From assembly GCF_030929605.1 (NCBI RefSeq), contig NZ_JAVFVS010000001.1, positions 310,001 through 374,000 of the forward strand: a stretch of DNA of 64,000 nucleotides, written 5' to 3'. Source of the stretch: Flavobacterium sp. LHD-80. Lineage in GTDB: Bacteria > Bacteroidota > Bacteroidia > Flavobacteriales > Flavobacteriaceae. Positions 52,467 to 60,824 of this stretch are shown here, piece after piece (positions within the stretch are counted from its first letter, which is position 1; every line of letters starts with the position of its first letter). The notes under the pieces were generated by a model. That model saw only the letters and a list, made by a program, of their open reading frames with translations. It was not told the origin of the DNA and did not search any database. The position numbers were made by a program, and so were the translations under genes.

Positions 52467-54359
52467 TTATTCGTTAAAAGGCCGAACTTGCTTAATGTAT
52501 AAATCCCTGTTTTCTCCCACAATTTTAAACTCAATGTCAACAGGATTTAATCTGTTTTTTTTCCAATAACGATCCATTTGCGTTTGGATTTTTTGACTGA
52601 CAAGATTAAGTCTGATCATTTCCTTTCTGTTTAATAAAGGCTCGTTGTGGTTTAAATTAGAATTGGAGGTATAATCGACATTAAAATCTTCATCAGTTGT
52701 TTTTTCAGGCGTTAGATAATAGGCCGTAAATTGTTCGCATATTTCTCCTTTTTCAGGCTTTACAACGGAGTTTTCTCCTTTTTGAATGTTTACGGTAATT
52801 CCAGGAAAATTTTTTCTAAAAATGTTTTGAGTAATGACTACGCCATTGGCAATTTCATCAGGAAAAGAACGATGTACTAAAACCCCCATAGCAATGCTTT
52901 GCTGATCGATCCCGAAAAGCTCTCTTTCGTTATATGAACCTTCATTCCAGACACTGGCCCAAACTTGTTTGATTGCTTTTTCGAAGGTTTTGACGCTATC
53001 ACCCAAAATTCCGGTTTTTGAATCGTATAATCCTGCACCATTGAAGTCATCTAAATCTTCGGCATTTGTTGAAGATCTGAATCTAAAATTTTTGAATTTA
53101 GCATTTTTAAAAGTCTCATTTAATTTTGCAATCAATTCAGTGTCAATTGATTCTTTTTTAATTGCATCTCGAATTTTTTTTAATTGCCGATTGGTCCAGC
53201 CAATTGAATCTTTATTAGGATTAGCTAAAAGTTCCTGTATTAAAGGTGAAATTGATTTTTTCTGAATATGTTGCGTATAGAAATGGAACGGAATTGCATG
53301 TGCATCTTCAGGAGTTTTAAACGGAATATCTTTGGAATTCTCTTTTGAAATGGCAATTAAATAAGCCATATTTTGTGCCTTCGAACCTATAAAATTTACG
53401 CCTTTTTTAGGAATTGAATTAAGATCTACTAAATCAGTAATAGTAGTGTCAATTGTTAGTTGCTTCTTTTTGGAAACGGTTTTTTCGTTTATTTTTTTGG
53501 TAGTTTCCTTAATATAAAAAGTGTCAATTTCAATTTTTAGTTCTACTTTTTTAGAAACTAACCTTTTGATATTATTGTCTTTAAAAGCCTTTGTGTAAGC
53601 CATAATCGGGATTTTTCTATTTTTACCCAAAAGCACCAAATGGCTTAAAGGCGTTTGAAGTTCATTCACAATAATTCCTTTTACATCTGGCAGAATATCA
53701 GGTGTTCCATCTAAAATTATAATTTCGTCAGCATTTGGTTTTACGTTTTCCAAATCCTTTATTTTGTATTGTTTTAAAATGCCAATATTGCTTCCCGAAA
53801 CTACTTCTTGATAGGTAATATCATTAAAAATATAATCTGATTTTACACATGGAATTTTAAATTTATTCTGTTGGAACCATTCCATTTTTTCCGGATTATT
53901 TAAGTAGAATTTTAAATTCGGCCCAATAAAACTTGACTTTAAAACTAAATTGTAAAAGTTTTCAATTAAAGGAATTTGCATGCGATCTGAGGCTGCTAAT
54001 TCGAAAACCCACTTTTCAGTTCCTTTTACATGATTCAGATTTCCCAGTAAATAATCGCGGTCTTTTTCGGTCGCGCTGTAATTATCTCTGTTAAAGATTT
54101 CTACTTCTTTATCATAACCTAAATAGTTGGTTACGAAATCATAATGGTGCTCGATTAAGGCACTGTTAAAATAATACATTTTCTTATTTTTTAAATCGTA
54201 AACAATTTTTACTGATTCGATATTGGAAAATTTATCAGATAAAGGTTTGCCCTTGAATGCTTTATAAGCTTCGTAGTTTTGCAAAGTAGCGCTGTATCTT
54301 TGCGCACTTAAAGAAGTGATTGTGAGAAGAAAAATTAAGCAGTGAACCAATTTTTTCAT
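52467..54359 (-). CDS. exported PEP/pyruvate-binding-domain protein (PPDK N-terminal-like)
   Basis: A 630-residue protein with a signal peptide (1-19, ending LSAQ). The C-terminal part (about 330-628) has the ATP-grasp/phosphohistidine-swivel-associated core of PEP synthase and pyruvate phosphate dikinase: 'FRFRSSTNAEDLDDFNGAGLYDS' in short parts, 'QVWASVWNEGSYNERE', 'MGVLVHRSFPDE' and 'DIEFKIVGENRDLYIKQVRPF'. That domain normally uses ATP in the cytoplasm, so export is strange. The N-terminal 300 residues are not recognised. It is convergent with the DUF4956 gene with no gap. Confidence 0.8.
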   Translation of the reverse strand: MKKLVHCLIFLLTITSLSAQRYSATLQNYEAYKAFKGKPLSDKFSNIESVKIVYDLKNKKMYYFNSALIEHHYDFVTNYLGYDKEVEIFNRDNYSATEKDRDYLLGNLNHVKGTEKWVFELAASDRMQIPLIENFYNLVLKSSFIGPNLKFYLNNPEKMEWFQQNKFKIPCVKSDYIFNDITYQEVVSGSNIGILKQYKIKDLENVKPNADEIIILDGTPDILPDVKGIIVNELQTPLSHLVLLGKNRKIPIMAYTKAFKDNNIKRLVSKKVELKIEIDTFYIKETTKKINEKTVSKKKQLTIDTTITDLVDLNSIPKKGVNFIGSKAQNMAYLIAISKENSKDIPFKTPEDAHAIPFHFYTQHIQKKSISPLIQELLANPNKDSIGWTNRQLKKIRDAIKKESIDTELIAKLNETFKNAKFKNFRFRSSTNAEDLDDFNGAGLYDSKTGILGDSVKTFEKAIKQVWASVWNEGSYNERELFGIDQQSIAMGVLVHRSFPDEIANGVVITQNIFRKNFPGITVNIQKGENSVVKPEKGEICEQFTAYYLTPEKTTDEDFNVDYTSNSNLNHNEPLLNRKEMIRLNLVSQKIQTQMDRYWKKNRLNPVDIEFKIVGENRDLYIKQVRPFNE

Positions 54360-54465
54360 GACATTTTTATTGATTATTAAAAGTAATTAAAAAAAACGAT
54401 AGGTTTTGTCTACAGTGGGATTATATAAACTAATCAAACCTGCTGCAATTTTCTATTATTTGGCT

Positions 54466-54473
54466 TATCTTTG
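54466..54473 (+). promoter_or_regulatory. candidate -7 box of mnmA
   Basis: TATCTTTG matches TAnnTTTG, 29 bp upstream of the mnmA ATG. Confidence 0.5.
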
Positions 54474-54502
54474 CACCCTTGTAAAAATATAAACGATTTA
54501 GA

Positions 54503-55690
54503 ATGAAACGTGTAGTTGTTGGACTTTCTGGTGGTGTAGATTCTAGTGTTGCTGCTTATTTGTTGCAACAGCAAGGATACGAAGTTATTGGCCTTTTTAT
54601 GAAAAACTGGCATGATGATTCGGTTACTATTTCTAACGAATGTCCTTGGTTAGAAGACAGTAATGATGCTTTATTAGTGGCAGAAAAACTTGGAATACCG
54701 TTTCAAACTGTTGATTTAAGCGAAGAATACAAAGAAAAAATCGTTGATTATATGTTCAACGAATACGAAAAAGGGAGAACTCCAAATCCTGACGTGCTTT
54801 GTAACCGCGAAATCAAGTTTGATGTTTTTATGAAAATCGCTTTGAGTCTTGGTGCCGATTATGTGGCAACAGGACATTATTGCCAAAAAAATGAAATCGA
54901 AGTTGACGGAAAGCCTGTTTATCAATTAATTGCCGGAAACGACATCAATAAAGATCAGTCTTATTTTTTATGTCAGTTATCACAAGAACAATTATCTAAA
55001 GCATTGTTCCCAATTGGTGCTTTGACAAAACCAGAAGTACGCGAAATTGCGGCTGAAATGGAATTGGTAACTGCTGAAAAGAAAGATTCTCAAGGATTAT
55101 GCTTTATTGGTAAAGTCCGTCTGCCAGAATTTTTGCAACAAAAATTACAACCAAAAGAGGGTAAAATTGTTCAAATTGATAAAAATGATCCAATTTATGC
55201 TGTTGAAGAAACTGCAGGATTATCTTTAGAAGAACAATTAAAAGCGGAATCTGACAAACTAAATTACCTGCCTACAATGGGAAAAGTGGTTGGAAAACAC
55301 CAAGGTGCTCATTATTTTACAAACGGACAAAGAAAAGGTTTGAATGTAGGAGGAACTACTGATCCGTTGTTTGTAATTGCTACGGATGTTGATACCAATA
55401 CGATTTATACTGGCTTATCTAGTAATCACCCAGGTTTGTTTAAAAAAGCTTTGTTTGTTGGGAATTCTGAAGTGCATTGGGTTCGAACTGATTTGGCTTT
55501 AAAGTCAGGTGAATCAATGGAAGTGATGGCTAGAATTCGTTACCGTCAGCCTTTGCAAAAAGCTGTTTTGTACCAATTTGAAAACGGAATGTACGTTCGT
55601 TTTGAGGAACCTCAATCGGCTATTACTGAAGGTCAATTTGTTGCATGGTATTTAGATAATGAATTAGTTGGTTCGGGAGTAATTTCTTAG
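54503..55690 (+). CDS. mnmA: tRNA-specific 2-thiouridylase
   Basis: A 395-residue cytoplasmic enzyme thiolating U34 of Lys, Glu and Gln tRNAs. The PP-loop '[17 protein letters not shown]' is at 4-20. The two catalytic cysteines are in '[11 protein letters not shown]' and '[12 protein letters not shown]'. The C-terminal beta-barrel ends '[18 protein letters not shown]'-like (here '[16 protein letters not shown]'). An insertion of about 30 residues near 230-250 ('[14 protein letters not shown]') is longer than in E. coli MnmA. Conserved in all residues needed, so functional. Confidence 0.96.
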   Translation: MKRVVVGLSGGVDSSVAAYLLQQQGYEVIGLFMKNWHDDSVTISNECPWLEDSNDALLVAEKLGIPFQTVDLSEEYKEKIVDYMFNEYEKGRTPNPDVLCNREIKFDVFMKIALSLGADYVATGHYCQKNEIEVDGKPVYQLIAGNDINKDQSYFLCQLSQEQLSKALFPIGALTKPEVREIAAEMELVTAEKKDSQGLCFIGKVRLPEFLQQKLQPKEGKIVQIDKNDPIYAVEETAGLSLEEQLKAESDKLNYLPTMGKVVGKHQGAHYFTNGQRKGLNVGGTTDPLFVIATDVDTNTIYTGLSSNHPGLFKKALFVGNSEVHWVRTDLALKSGESMEVMARIRYRQPLQKAVLYQFENGMYVRFEEPQSAITEGQFVAWYLDNELVGSGVIS

Positions 55691-55735
55691 CTTTATACTT
55701 TTTTATAGGGAATTTCCTTTTTAAAAAAGTAAACT

Positions 55736-57337
55736 ATGAAATACTATATCGCCTTTTTTATATTACTTTTTTCATCTGCGATGTTTTCGCAAGAAGATGC
55801 TTGGATTTATTTTAAAGATAAGCCAAGTTCGCAATCTTTTTTAGATAAACCTTTGGATATGCTGGCACAGCGTTCTTTAGCAAGAAGAACGGCTCAGAAT
55901 ATCGCATTAGATCTTAAAGATGTTCCCATTGAAAAAAGTTATTCAACGCAAATAAAATCAAGCGCAGGAATCACAGTTTTAGCCAAGTCAAAATGGCTGA
56001 ACGCACTTCATATACGCGGTACTCAAACGAATATTACGGCACTTAAATCATTATCATTTGTTGACAAAGTTGTTTTTACAAATAAAACTTTGAATACAGC
56101 AAAAAAAGTGAATGAAAGCACTGTAGTCCAGATAAATAAGAAGCTTGAAACGACGATTGATTATGCGTACGGAAATAGTGCAAATCAAATTCAGATGTTG
56201 AATGGTCAGGCATTGCACAAGCAGAATTATGCAGGCTCAGGAAAAGTTATTGCGGTTTTAGATTCAGGTTTTCCAGGTGTAAATACAGCGCAGCCTTTTC
56301 AAAATCTTCAAACAAACAACAGAGTTTTAGGTGGTTATGATTTTGTAAATAGAAATTCTAATTTTTATACTGGTGATAATCATGGAACTATGGTTCTTTC
56401 AACTATGGGCGGTTATACAGAAAATATTTTGATAGGTACAGCTCCTGAGGCTTCTTATTATTTATTTATCACAGAAAATAACGCTTCTGAAAATCAAATC
56501 GAAGAATCACTTTGGGTCGAAGCAGCAGAAAAAGCAGATAGTCTTGGCGTTGATATTATTACAACTTCATTAGGTTATTTTGCATTTGATAAAGCAGGTG
56601 AAAGTCATACTTACAGTGACATGAACGGCAATACTACATTTATTTCAAAAGGAGCAGAAATCGCTTTCAGCAAAGGAATAATTGTATTGGCTGCAGCAGG
56701 AAATGAAGGAACAACTCCTGAACCGCATATTGGCGCTCCGGCAGATGCCGTTTCGGTGCTTGCTGTTGGCTCTGTGACTTCGACAAAAGTAAAATCTGAT
56801 TTTAGTTCTATTGGACCAAGTTTTGACAATCGTGTTAAACCTGATATTATGGCTCAGGGATCGTCAGCAGTAGTCGCTCTTCCTTCGGGAAATCTTGGTT
56901 TGGCAAGCGGAAGTTCATTTTCATGCCCAATCGTGGCGGGATTAGTGGCGTGTCTTTGGCAGGCTTTTCCATCAAAAACAAATAAAGAAATCAAACAAAT
57001 GATTTTACAATCATCTGATCGTTATACAACTCCTGATTTTAACTACGGTTATGGAATTCCGAATTTTGGAGCGAATTTAGGTGTCAACGATTTTCTCTTA
57101 TCTTCAACTTTTTCAGTATTTCCAAATCCAGCTAAAACCACTATTTCTTTTCAATTTCCTGAGGAGAATTACACAGCGTCAGTAGTAATATATTCGCTTT
57201 TGGGACAAAAATTAATTGAAAAACAAATCACAAATCAAAATCCTTTTCTTTCTGTTGAAACCTTAAACAACGGACTTTATTTTTATACTTTTGATGCCGA
57301 AGGTTTACATAAAACAGGAAAGATAATTAAACAATAA
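55736..57337 (+). CDS. S8 subtilase with type IX secretion sorting domain
   Basis: A 533-residue secreted serine protease. Signal peptide 1-18 (ending MFSQ) and a propeptide (about 19-145) precede the S8 domain (about 155-445). The triad is visible as Asp in 'KVIAVLDSGFPGV', His in 'GDNHGTMVLST' and Ser in 'ASGSSFSCPIVAG'. The C-terminal 80 residues (455-533: 'STFSVFPNPAKTTISF', 'GLYFYTFDAEGLHKTGKIIK') are a type A T9SS sorting domain, so the protein should cross the outer membrane by type IX secretion. It is 45 bp after mnmA. Confidence 0.93.
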   Translation: MKYYIAFFILLFSSAMFSQEDAWIYFKDKPSSQSFLDKPLDMLAQRSLARRTAQNIALDLKDVPIEKSYSTQIKSSAGITVLAKSKWLNALHIRGTQTNITALKSLSFVDKVVFTNKTLNTAKKVNESTVVQINKKLETTIDYAYGNSANQIQMLNGQALHKQNYAGSGKVIAVLDSGFPGVNTAQPFQNLQTNNRVLGGYDFVNRNSNFYTGDNHGTMVLSTMGGYTENILIGTAPEASYYLFITENNASENQIEESLWVEAAEKADSLGVDIITTSLGYFAFDKAGESHTYSDMNGNTTFISKGAEIAFSKGIIVLAAAGNEGTTPEPHIGAPADAVSVLAVGSVTSTKVKSDFSSIGPSFDNRVKPDIMAQGSSAVVALPSGNLGLASGSSFSCPIVAGLVACLWQAFPSKTNKEIKQMILQSSDRYTTPDFNYGYGIPNFGANLGVNDFLLSSTFSVFPNPAKTTISFQFPEENYTASVVIYSLLGQKLIEKQITNQNPFLSVETLNNGLYFYTFDAEGLHKTGKIIKQ

Positions 57338-57349
57338 CAGCCTTTTTGC

Positions 57350-58294
57350 ATGAATAAAATTACGCAGCTTTTTAATATAAAATATCCAATAATTCAGGGA
57401 GGAATGATTTGGAACAGTGGTTACAAATTAGCTTCAGCAGTTAGTAATTCTGGAGGATTAGGCCTTATTGGTGCCGGTTCAATGTATCCTGAAGTTCTGA
57501 GAGAGCATATTCAAAAATGTAAAAAAGCGACCGACAAGCCTTTTGGAGTTAATATTCCGATGTTATATCCAAACATTGAAGAAATCATGAATATTGTTGT
57601 GGAAGAAGGCGTGAAAATCGTTTTTACTTCGGCAGGAAATCCTAAAACATGGACTTCATTTTTAAAAGAAAAAGGCATTACAGTTGTTCATGTAGTAAGC
57701 AGTTCTGTTTTTGCTTTAAAAGCACAGGAAGCTGGAGTAGATGCTATTGTGGCGGAAGGTTTTGAAGCTGGCGGACATAATGGTCGTGACGAAACAACGA
57801 CGTTAACTTTGATTCCGATGGTGAGAGAAAAAATCCAGATTCCGCTTATTGCAGCGGGAGGAATTGCAACGGGAAGAGGAATGCTTGCTGCGATGATTCT
57901 TGGTGCGGATGGTGTTCAAGTTGGAAGCCGTTTTGCAGCATCTGTAGAATCTTCGGCTCACAATAATTTTAAAGAAACGATAGTTAGTATAAAAGAAGGC
58001 GATACACATTTGACATTGAAAGAATTAGCACCTGTTAGATTGGTGAAAAATAAATTCTATCATGATGTTCAGGCTTTGTATGAAAAATGCCCTTCAAAAG
58101 AAGATTTGGTACAGCTTTTAGGTAGAGCACGAGCAAAAAAGGGAATGTTTGAAGGAGACCTTGAAGAAGGCGAACTTGAAATAGGACAAATCGCGGGACT
58201 CATTCACGAAATTTTGCCTGTTGAAGAAATTGTGCAACAAATGATTGCTGAATTTGATGCTGCTAGCAAAGAAAAGTCTAAATTTGAATTTTAA
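57350..58294 (+). CDS. nitronate monooxygenase / FabK-like flavin oxidoreductase
   Basis: A 314-residue FMN TIM-barrel enzyme. Recognisable parts are 'IIQGGMIWNSGYKLASAVSN' near the start, the active-site His in 'AEGFEAGGHNGRDE' and the FMN phosphate site 'AAGGIATGRGMLAAMILGADGVQVGSRF'. The family covers nitronate monooxygenases and enoyl-ACP reductase II (FabK); separating them by eye is not safe. It is 12 bp after the subtilase gene, so they may share a transcript. Confidence 0.85.
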   Translation: MNKITQLFNIKYPIIQGGMIWNSGYKLASAVSNSGGLGLIGAGSMYPEVLREHIQKCKKATDKPFGVNIPMLYPNIEEIMNIVVEEGVKIVFTSAGNPKTWTSFLKEKGITVVHVVSSSVFALKAQEAGVDAIVAEGFEAGGHNGRDETTTLTLIPMVREKIQIPLIAAGGIATGRGMLAAMILGADGVQVGSRFAASVESSAHNNFKETIVSIKEGDTHLTLKELAPVRLVKNKFYHDVQALYEKCPSKEDLVQLLGRARAKKGMFEGDLEEGELEIGQIAGLIHEILPVEEIVQQMIAEFDAASKEKSKFEF

Positions 58295-58314
58295 TTATCT
58301 GTAAGAAATATTTC

Positions 58315-58725
58315 ATGAATTTTATTCGCATTTCTATATTAATCTTGTTTTTTATTTTTGGACTTCAAAGCGTTCAGAGTCAATCTTATAATTTTAAAAC
58401 TTCTGGTTTTAGCGTTTTAGAAAAAAATCAAAAAGGAAAGTGGGGTGAATGGTCTAATCTAGATTTGGTAAATCTGAGTGTAGTTTTAGACACTGATAAA
58501 CACAGAATTGTGGTGTATTCTCAGGAAATTCAACTTTTTAATATTTTAGATTACATCGAAAGAGAAGAAAACGATACTGATATTACGTATTCTTTCATGT
58601 GTAAAGATAATGACGGGAAAGAATGTAAACTTTCTATTATTACCCGCAAAAAGCAGGATTTCCGAAAACAGCTTTACATCAACTACGATGATCATATAAT
58701 AGTTTACAATATTTTTAGTGTTTAA
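58315..58725 (+). CDS. exported hypothetical protein
   Basis: A 136-residue protein with signal peptide 1-22 (ending SVQSQ). Its pattern 'GFSVLEKNQKGKWGEWSNLDLVNLSVVL' and 'IITRKKQDFRKQLYINYDD' suggests a small beta-rich domain. No family is recognised. It is 20 bp downstream of the flavin oxidoreductase gene and is followed by an octamer array and a terminator. Confidence 0.75.
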   Translation: MNFIRISILILFFIFGLQSVQSQSYNFKTSGFSVLEKNQKGKWGEWSNLDLVNLSVVLDTDKHRIVVYSQEIQLFNILDYIEREENDTDITYSFMCKDNDGKECKLSIITRKKQDFRKQLYINYDDHIIVYNIFSV

Positions 58726-58732
58726 TAAAAAG

Positions 58733-58764
58733 ATACTGAGATGATAAGTTTTTAAGATACTAAG
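58733..58764. repeat. octamer repeat array
   Basis: ATACTGAG, ATGATAAG, TTTTTAAG and ATACTAAG follow each other, beginning 7 bp after the stop of the 58315-58725 gene. Confidence 0.75.
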
Positions 58765-58788
58765 ATTTTGAATTTTAATAAAAATAAT

Positions 58789-58821
58789 AAAGCCGACAAA
58801 TTTTTATGATTTGTCGGCTTT
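58789..58821. terminator. bidirectional terminator
   Basis: A 12-bp perfect stem (58789-58800 with 58810-58821) with 9-nt loop and T-rich flank, between convergent genes ending at 58725 and 58845. Confidence 0.88.
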
Positions 58822-58844
58822 GTTTTTTATGTATTTCTTAAAAT

Positions 58845-60824
58845 TTACTGTGTCACAATAACCACAATTTTATTAAAATCGGCGGCAGCATTGATAACCG
58901 CTTTGTATTGATCAAAACTTGCCAGCGGATAATTTACTATATTGTAATACTCTGTATTTTCAATTGTAACTTCGTTTTTGTTTTGTGAATATTTACTCGT
59001 GAAAGCGGCTTCAGTTTTCCCGTTTAAATCGGTTTTAAAGTCCATAACAAACTTGTCCAGATTTTTGATTTTAGCGCCTTCAGGTAAAACAATTTTTATT
59101 TTACGTGTGTAATAATGCGGATAATCAATCTCGATAGGAAGCATACGTTTGTTTTCCTGATAAAATTCCATTTGACGTCCAATTGTCTGTCCTACAGAAA
59201 ATAAATAATTTTCTCCCGCTTTCTGGATCATATCTTTTCCATCAAAAGTCAAGTTCAGTTTGTATGGTTTTTTTCCAATGAATTCTGTTCCGTCATTTTC
59301 TGTAGTAAGTGTTTTGTATTCACTTTGAAGCGTATAGTTTTCAGAAACACTTTTCAACATTGTTTTGTATTGTTCTGCTGAAACGAAATCTTTTATTGGC
59401 TGAAAATTCAAACCAGAATAACCGCCATAAGTCATATTGCTTGTAATTAACGGATTTTCTAGATCTTTTGTGAAATCAACCGTAATATCCATATAATCAT
59501 GCGTGATTTCGGTACCTGGAATTTCAATAAAATTAATTTCACCAATTCCCATTGCAACGCCCGCAAACACTTTCTCTTTGATAAATAATCCGTTGTTATT
59601 TCCTAAATAATTTGGGAAAAGTGGCAAACGGTATTCAATTTCAGTTGGAGAAAGATATTTTTTGATGGCCGGAAAATAAAACAAGAAATCATTTAAGTTT
59701 TCATAGCTTTCAAAATCTTTGTCAAAAGGAACTTTGTAACGGCTTGAAGTGAAAACAAGATTTTGTTCTATTTTGAAATATTTAAAAGCTGCAACATACA
59801 ATTTGATGATATCAACACTATTTGCCTGTTTTTTGCTGATTACATCGCTCAAAGTAGGTTGCATGTCAGTATATTTATCGTAAATAATTGTCTTTTTGAT
59901 TTTGTTTTCAATATTCCAGATTTGCTCTTGCGGATCTTTTGATTCCGGAATAGAACTACAAAAAGTTGCAATTGCTTTTTCTTGCTTTTTGTCTAAAACT
60001 GGATTAATTCTTTCATAAGTTGCTGTCGCATACTCCTTGAAATTATTAAGGTTTTTTGCTCCATTATAAAGATTTGCATCTAATTTGTAACGGAAAAGTT
60101 TTAGTCTGACATCCCAATTAGAATATTCTTCATCATCTTTTAAAGCAGGAATATCTTTTTCAGAAATGCTGATTACTTTTTTATTTTCCAGTTTTTTATC
60201 ATCCAAAACAGGCTCGCTCAAACCGTTGTATGATTTCGTTTTAAAAACAAGATGTGCTGGAGTAATCAATTCAAAATTATACTCAGCAATAGGATATTCA
60301 TCCTGCATTTTAATCGTGTTTCCTTTTAAATCTGGGTTTTCTTCAAGAACGTATAATTTTTCGATTACAGCACCTTTCTCAAGTCCGTTTAGGGCAAAAT
60401 AATTGTACTTCATTCCTTTTTCTTGATCAACTTCTTCTTTAATATCTTTTTTATCTAAAATAATGGTTTTTCCATTTTTTAAGATCACACGAACTTTTGT
60501 AACCAATACATTTTCGTTATCACTAAAAGGAATATAAACTTTATTGTTTCTTTCAATTGCATCATCAGAGTTGATGTACTTTTTTTCATGTATCAAGCGA
60601 TATTGTGAAGCCGTGTTTTTATCCACCACAATTTCGATTTTTATAGTACGGTTCAGAATAATTTCTTTTTCTGTTTCATACTTTTGAGGCACTTCGATTT
60701 TTACATCTTTTTCGTTCCAGTCATAATTCTTGAAACTATATTCCTGAGCAAAAAAGAGTGAAGTGCACATTAGTGCAGCAAAGGTGAAAATGGTTTTAAG
60801 GAAGTTTTTTTTCATTATTTTCAA
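58845..60824 (-). CDS. DUF3857 protein with degenerate transglutaminase-like domain
   Basis: A 659-residue exported protein (657 or 656 if started at the second ATG, 60815). Signal peptide ends near 'SLFFAQ'. A DUF3857 domain (about 55-240) is followed by a transglutaminase-like region (about 275-430). Where the paralogue next to it has the active Cys in 'FGDCKD', this protein has 'QANSVD' with Ser336, so it is likely catalytically dead. A C-terminal beta region ends the protein. It overlaps the upstream paralogue by 20-29 bp, so translation is coupled. Role unknown; perhaps a cell-surface or gliding-related protein. Confidence 0.8.
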   Translation of the reverse strand: MKIMKKNFLKTIFTFAALMCTSLFFAQEYSFKNYDWNEKDVKIEVPQKYETEKEIILNRTIKIEIVVDKNTASQYRLIHEKKYINSDDAIERNNKVYIPFSDNENVLVTKVRVILKNGKTIILDKKDIKEEVDQEKGMKYNYFALNGLEKGAVIEKLYVLEENPDLKGNTIKMQDEYPIAEYNFELITPAHLVFKTKSYNGLSEPVLDDKKLENKKVISISEKDIPALKDDEEYSNWDVRLKLFRYKLDANLYNGAKNLNNFKEYATATYERINPVLDKKQEKAIATFCSSIPESKDPQEQIWNIENKIKKTIIYDKYTDMQPTLSDVISKKQANSVDIIKLYVAAFKYFKIEQNLVFTSSRYKVPFDKDFESYENLNDFLFYFPAIKKYLSPTEIEYRLPLFPNYLGNNNGLFIKEKVFAGVAMGIGEINFIEIPGTEITHDYMDITVDFTKDLENPLITSNMTYGGYSGLNFQPIKDFVSAEQYKTMLKSVSENYTLQSEYKTLTTENDGTEFIGKKPYKLNLTFDGKDMIQKAGENYLFSVGQTIGRQMEFYQENKRMLPIEIDYPHYYTRKIKIVLPEGAKIKNLDKFVMDFKTDLNGKTEAAFTSKYSQNKNEVTIENTEYYNIVNYPLASFDQYKAVINAAADFNKIVVIVTQ

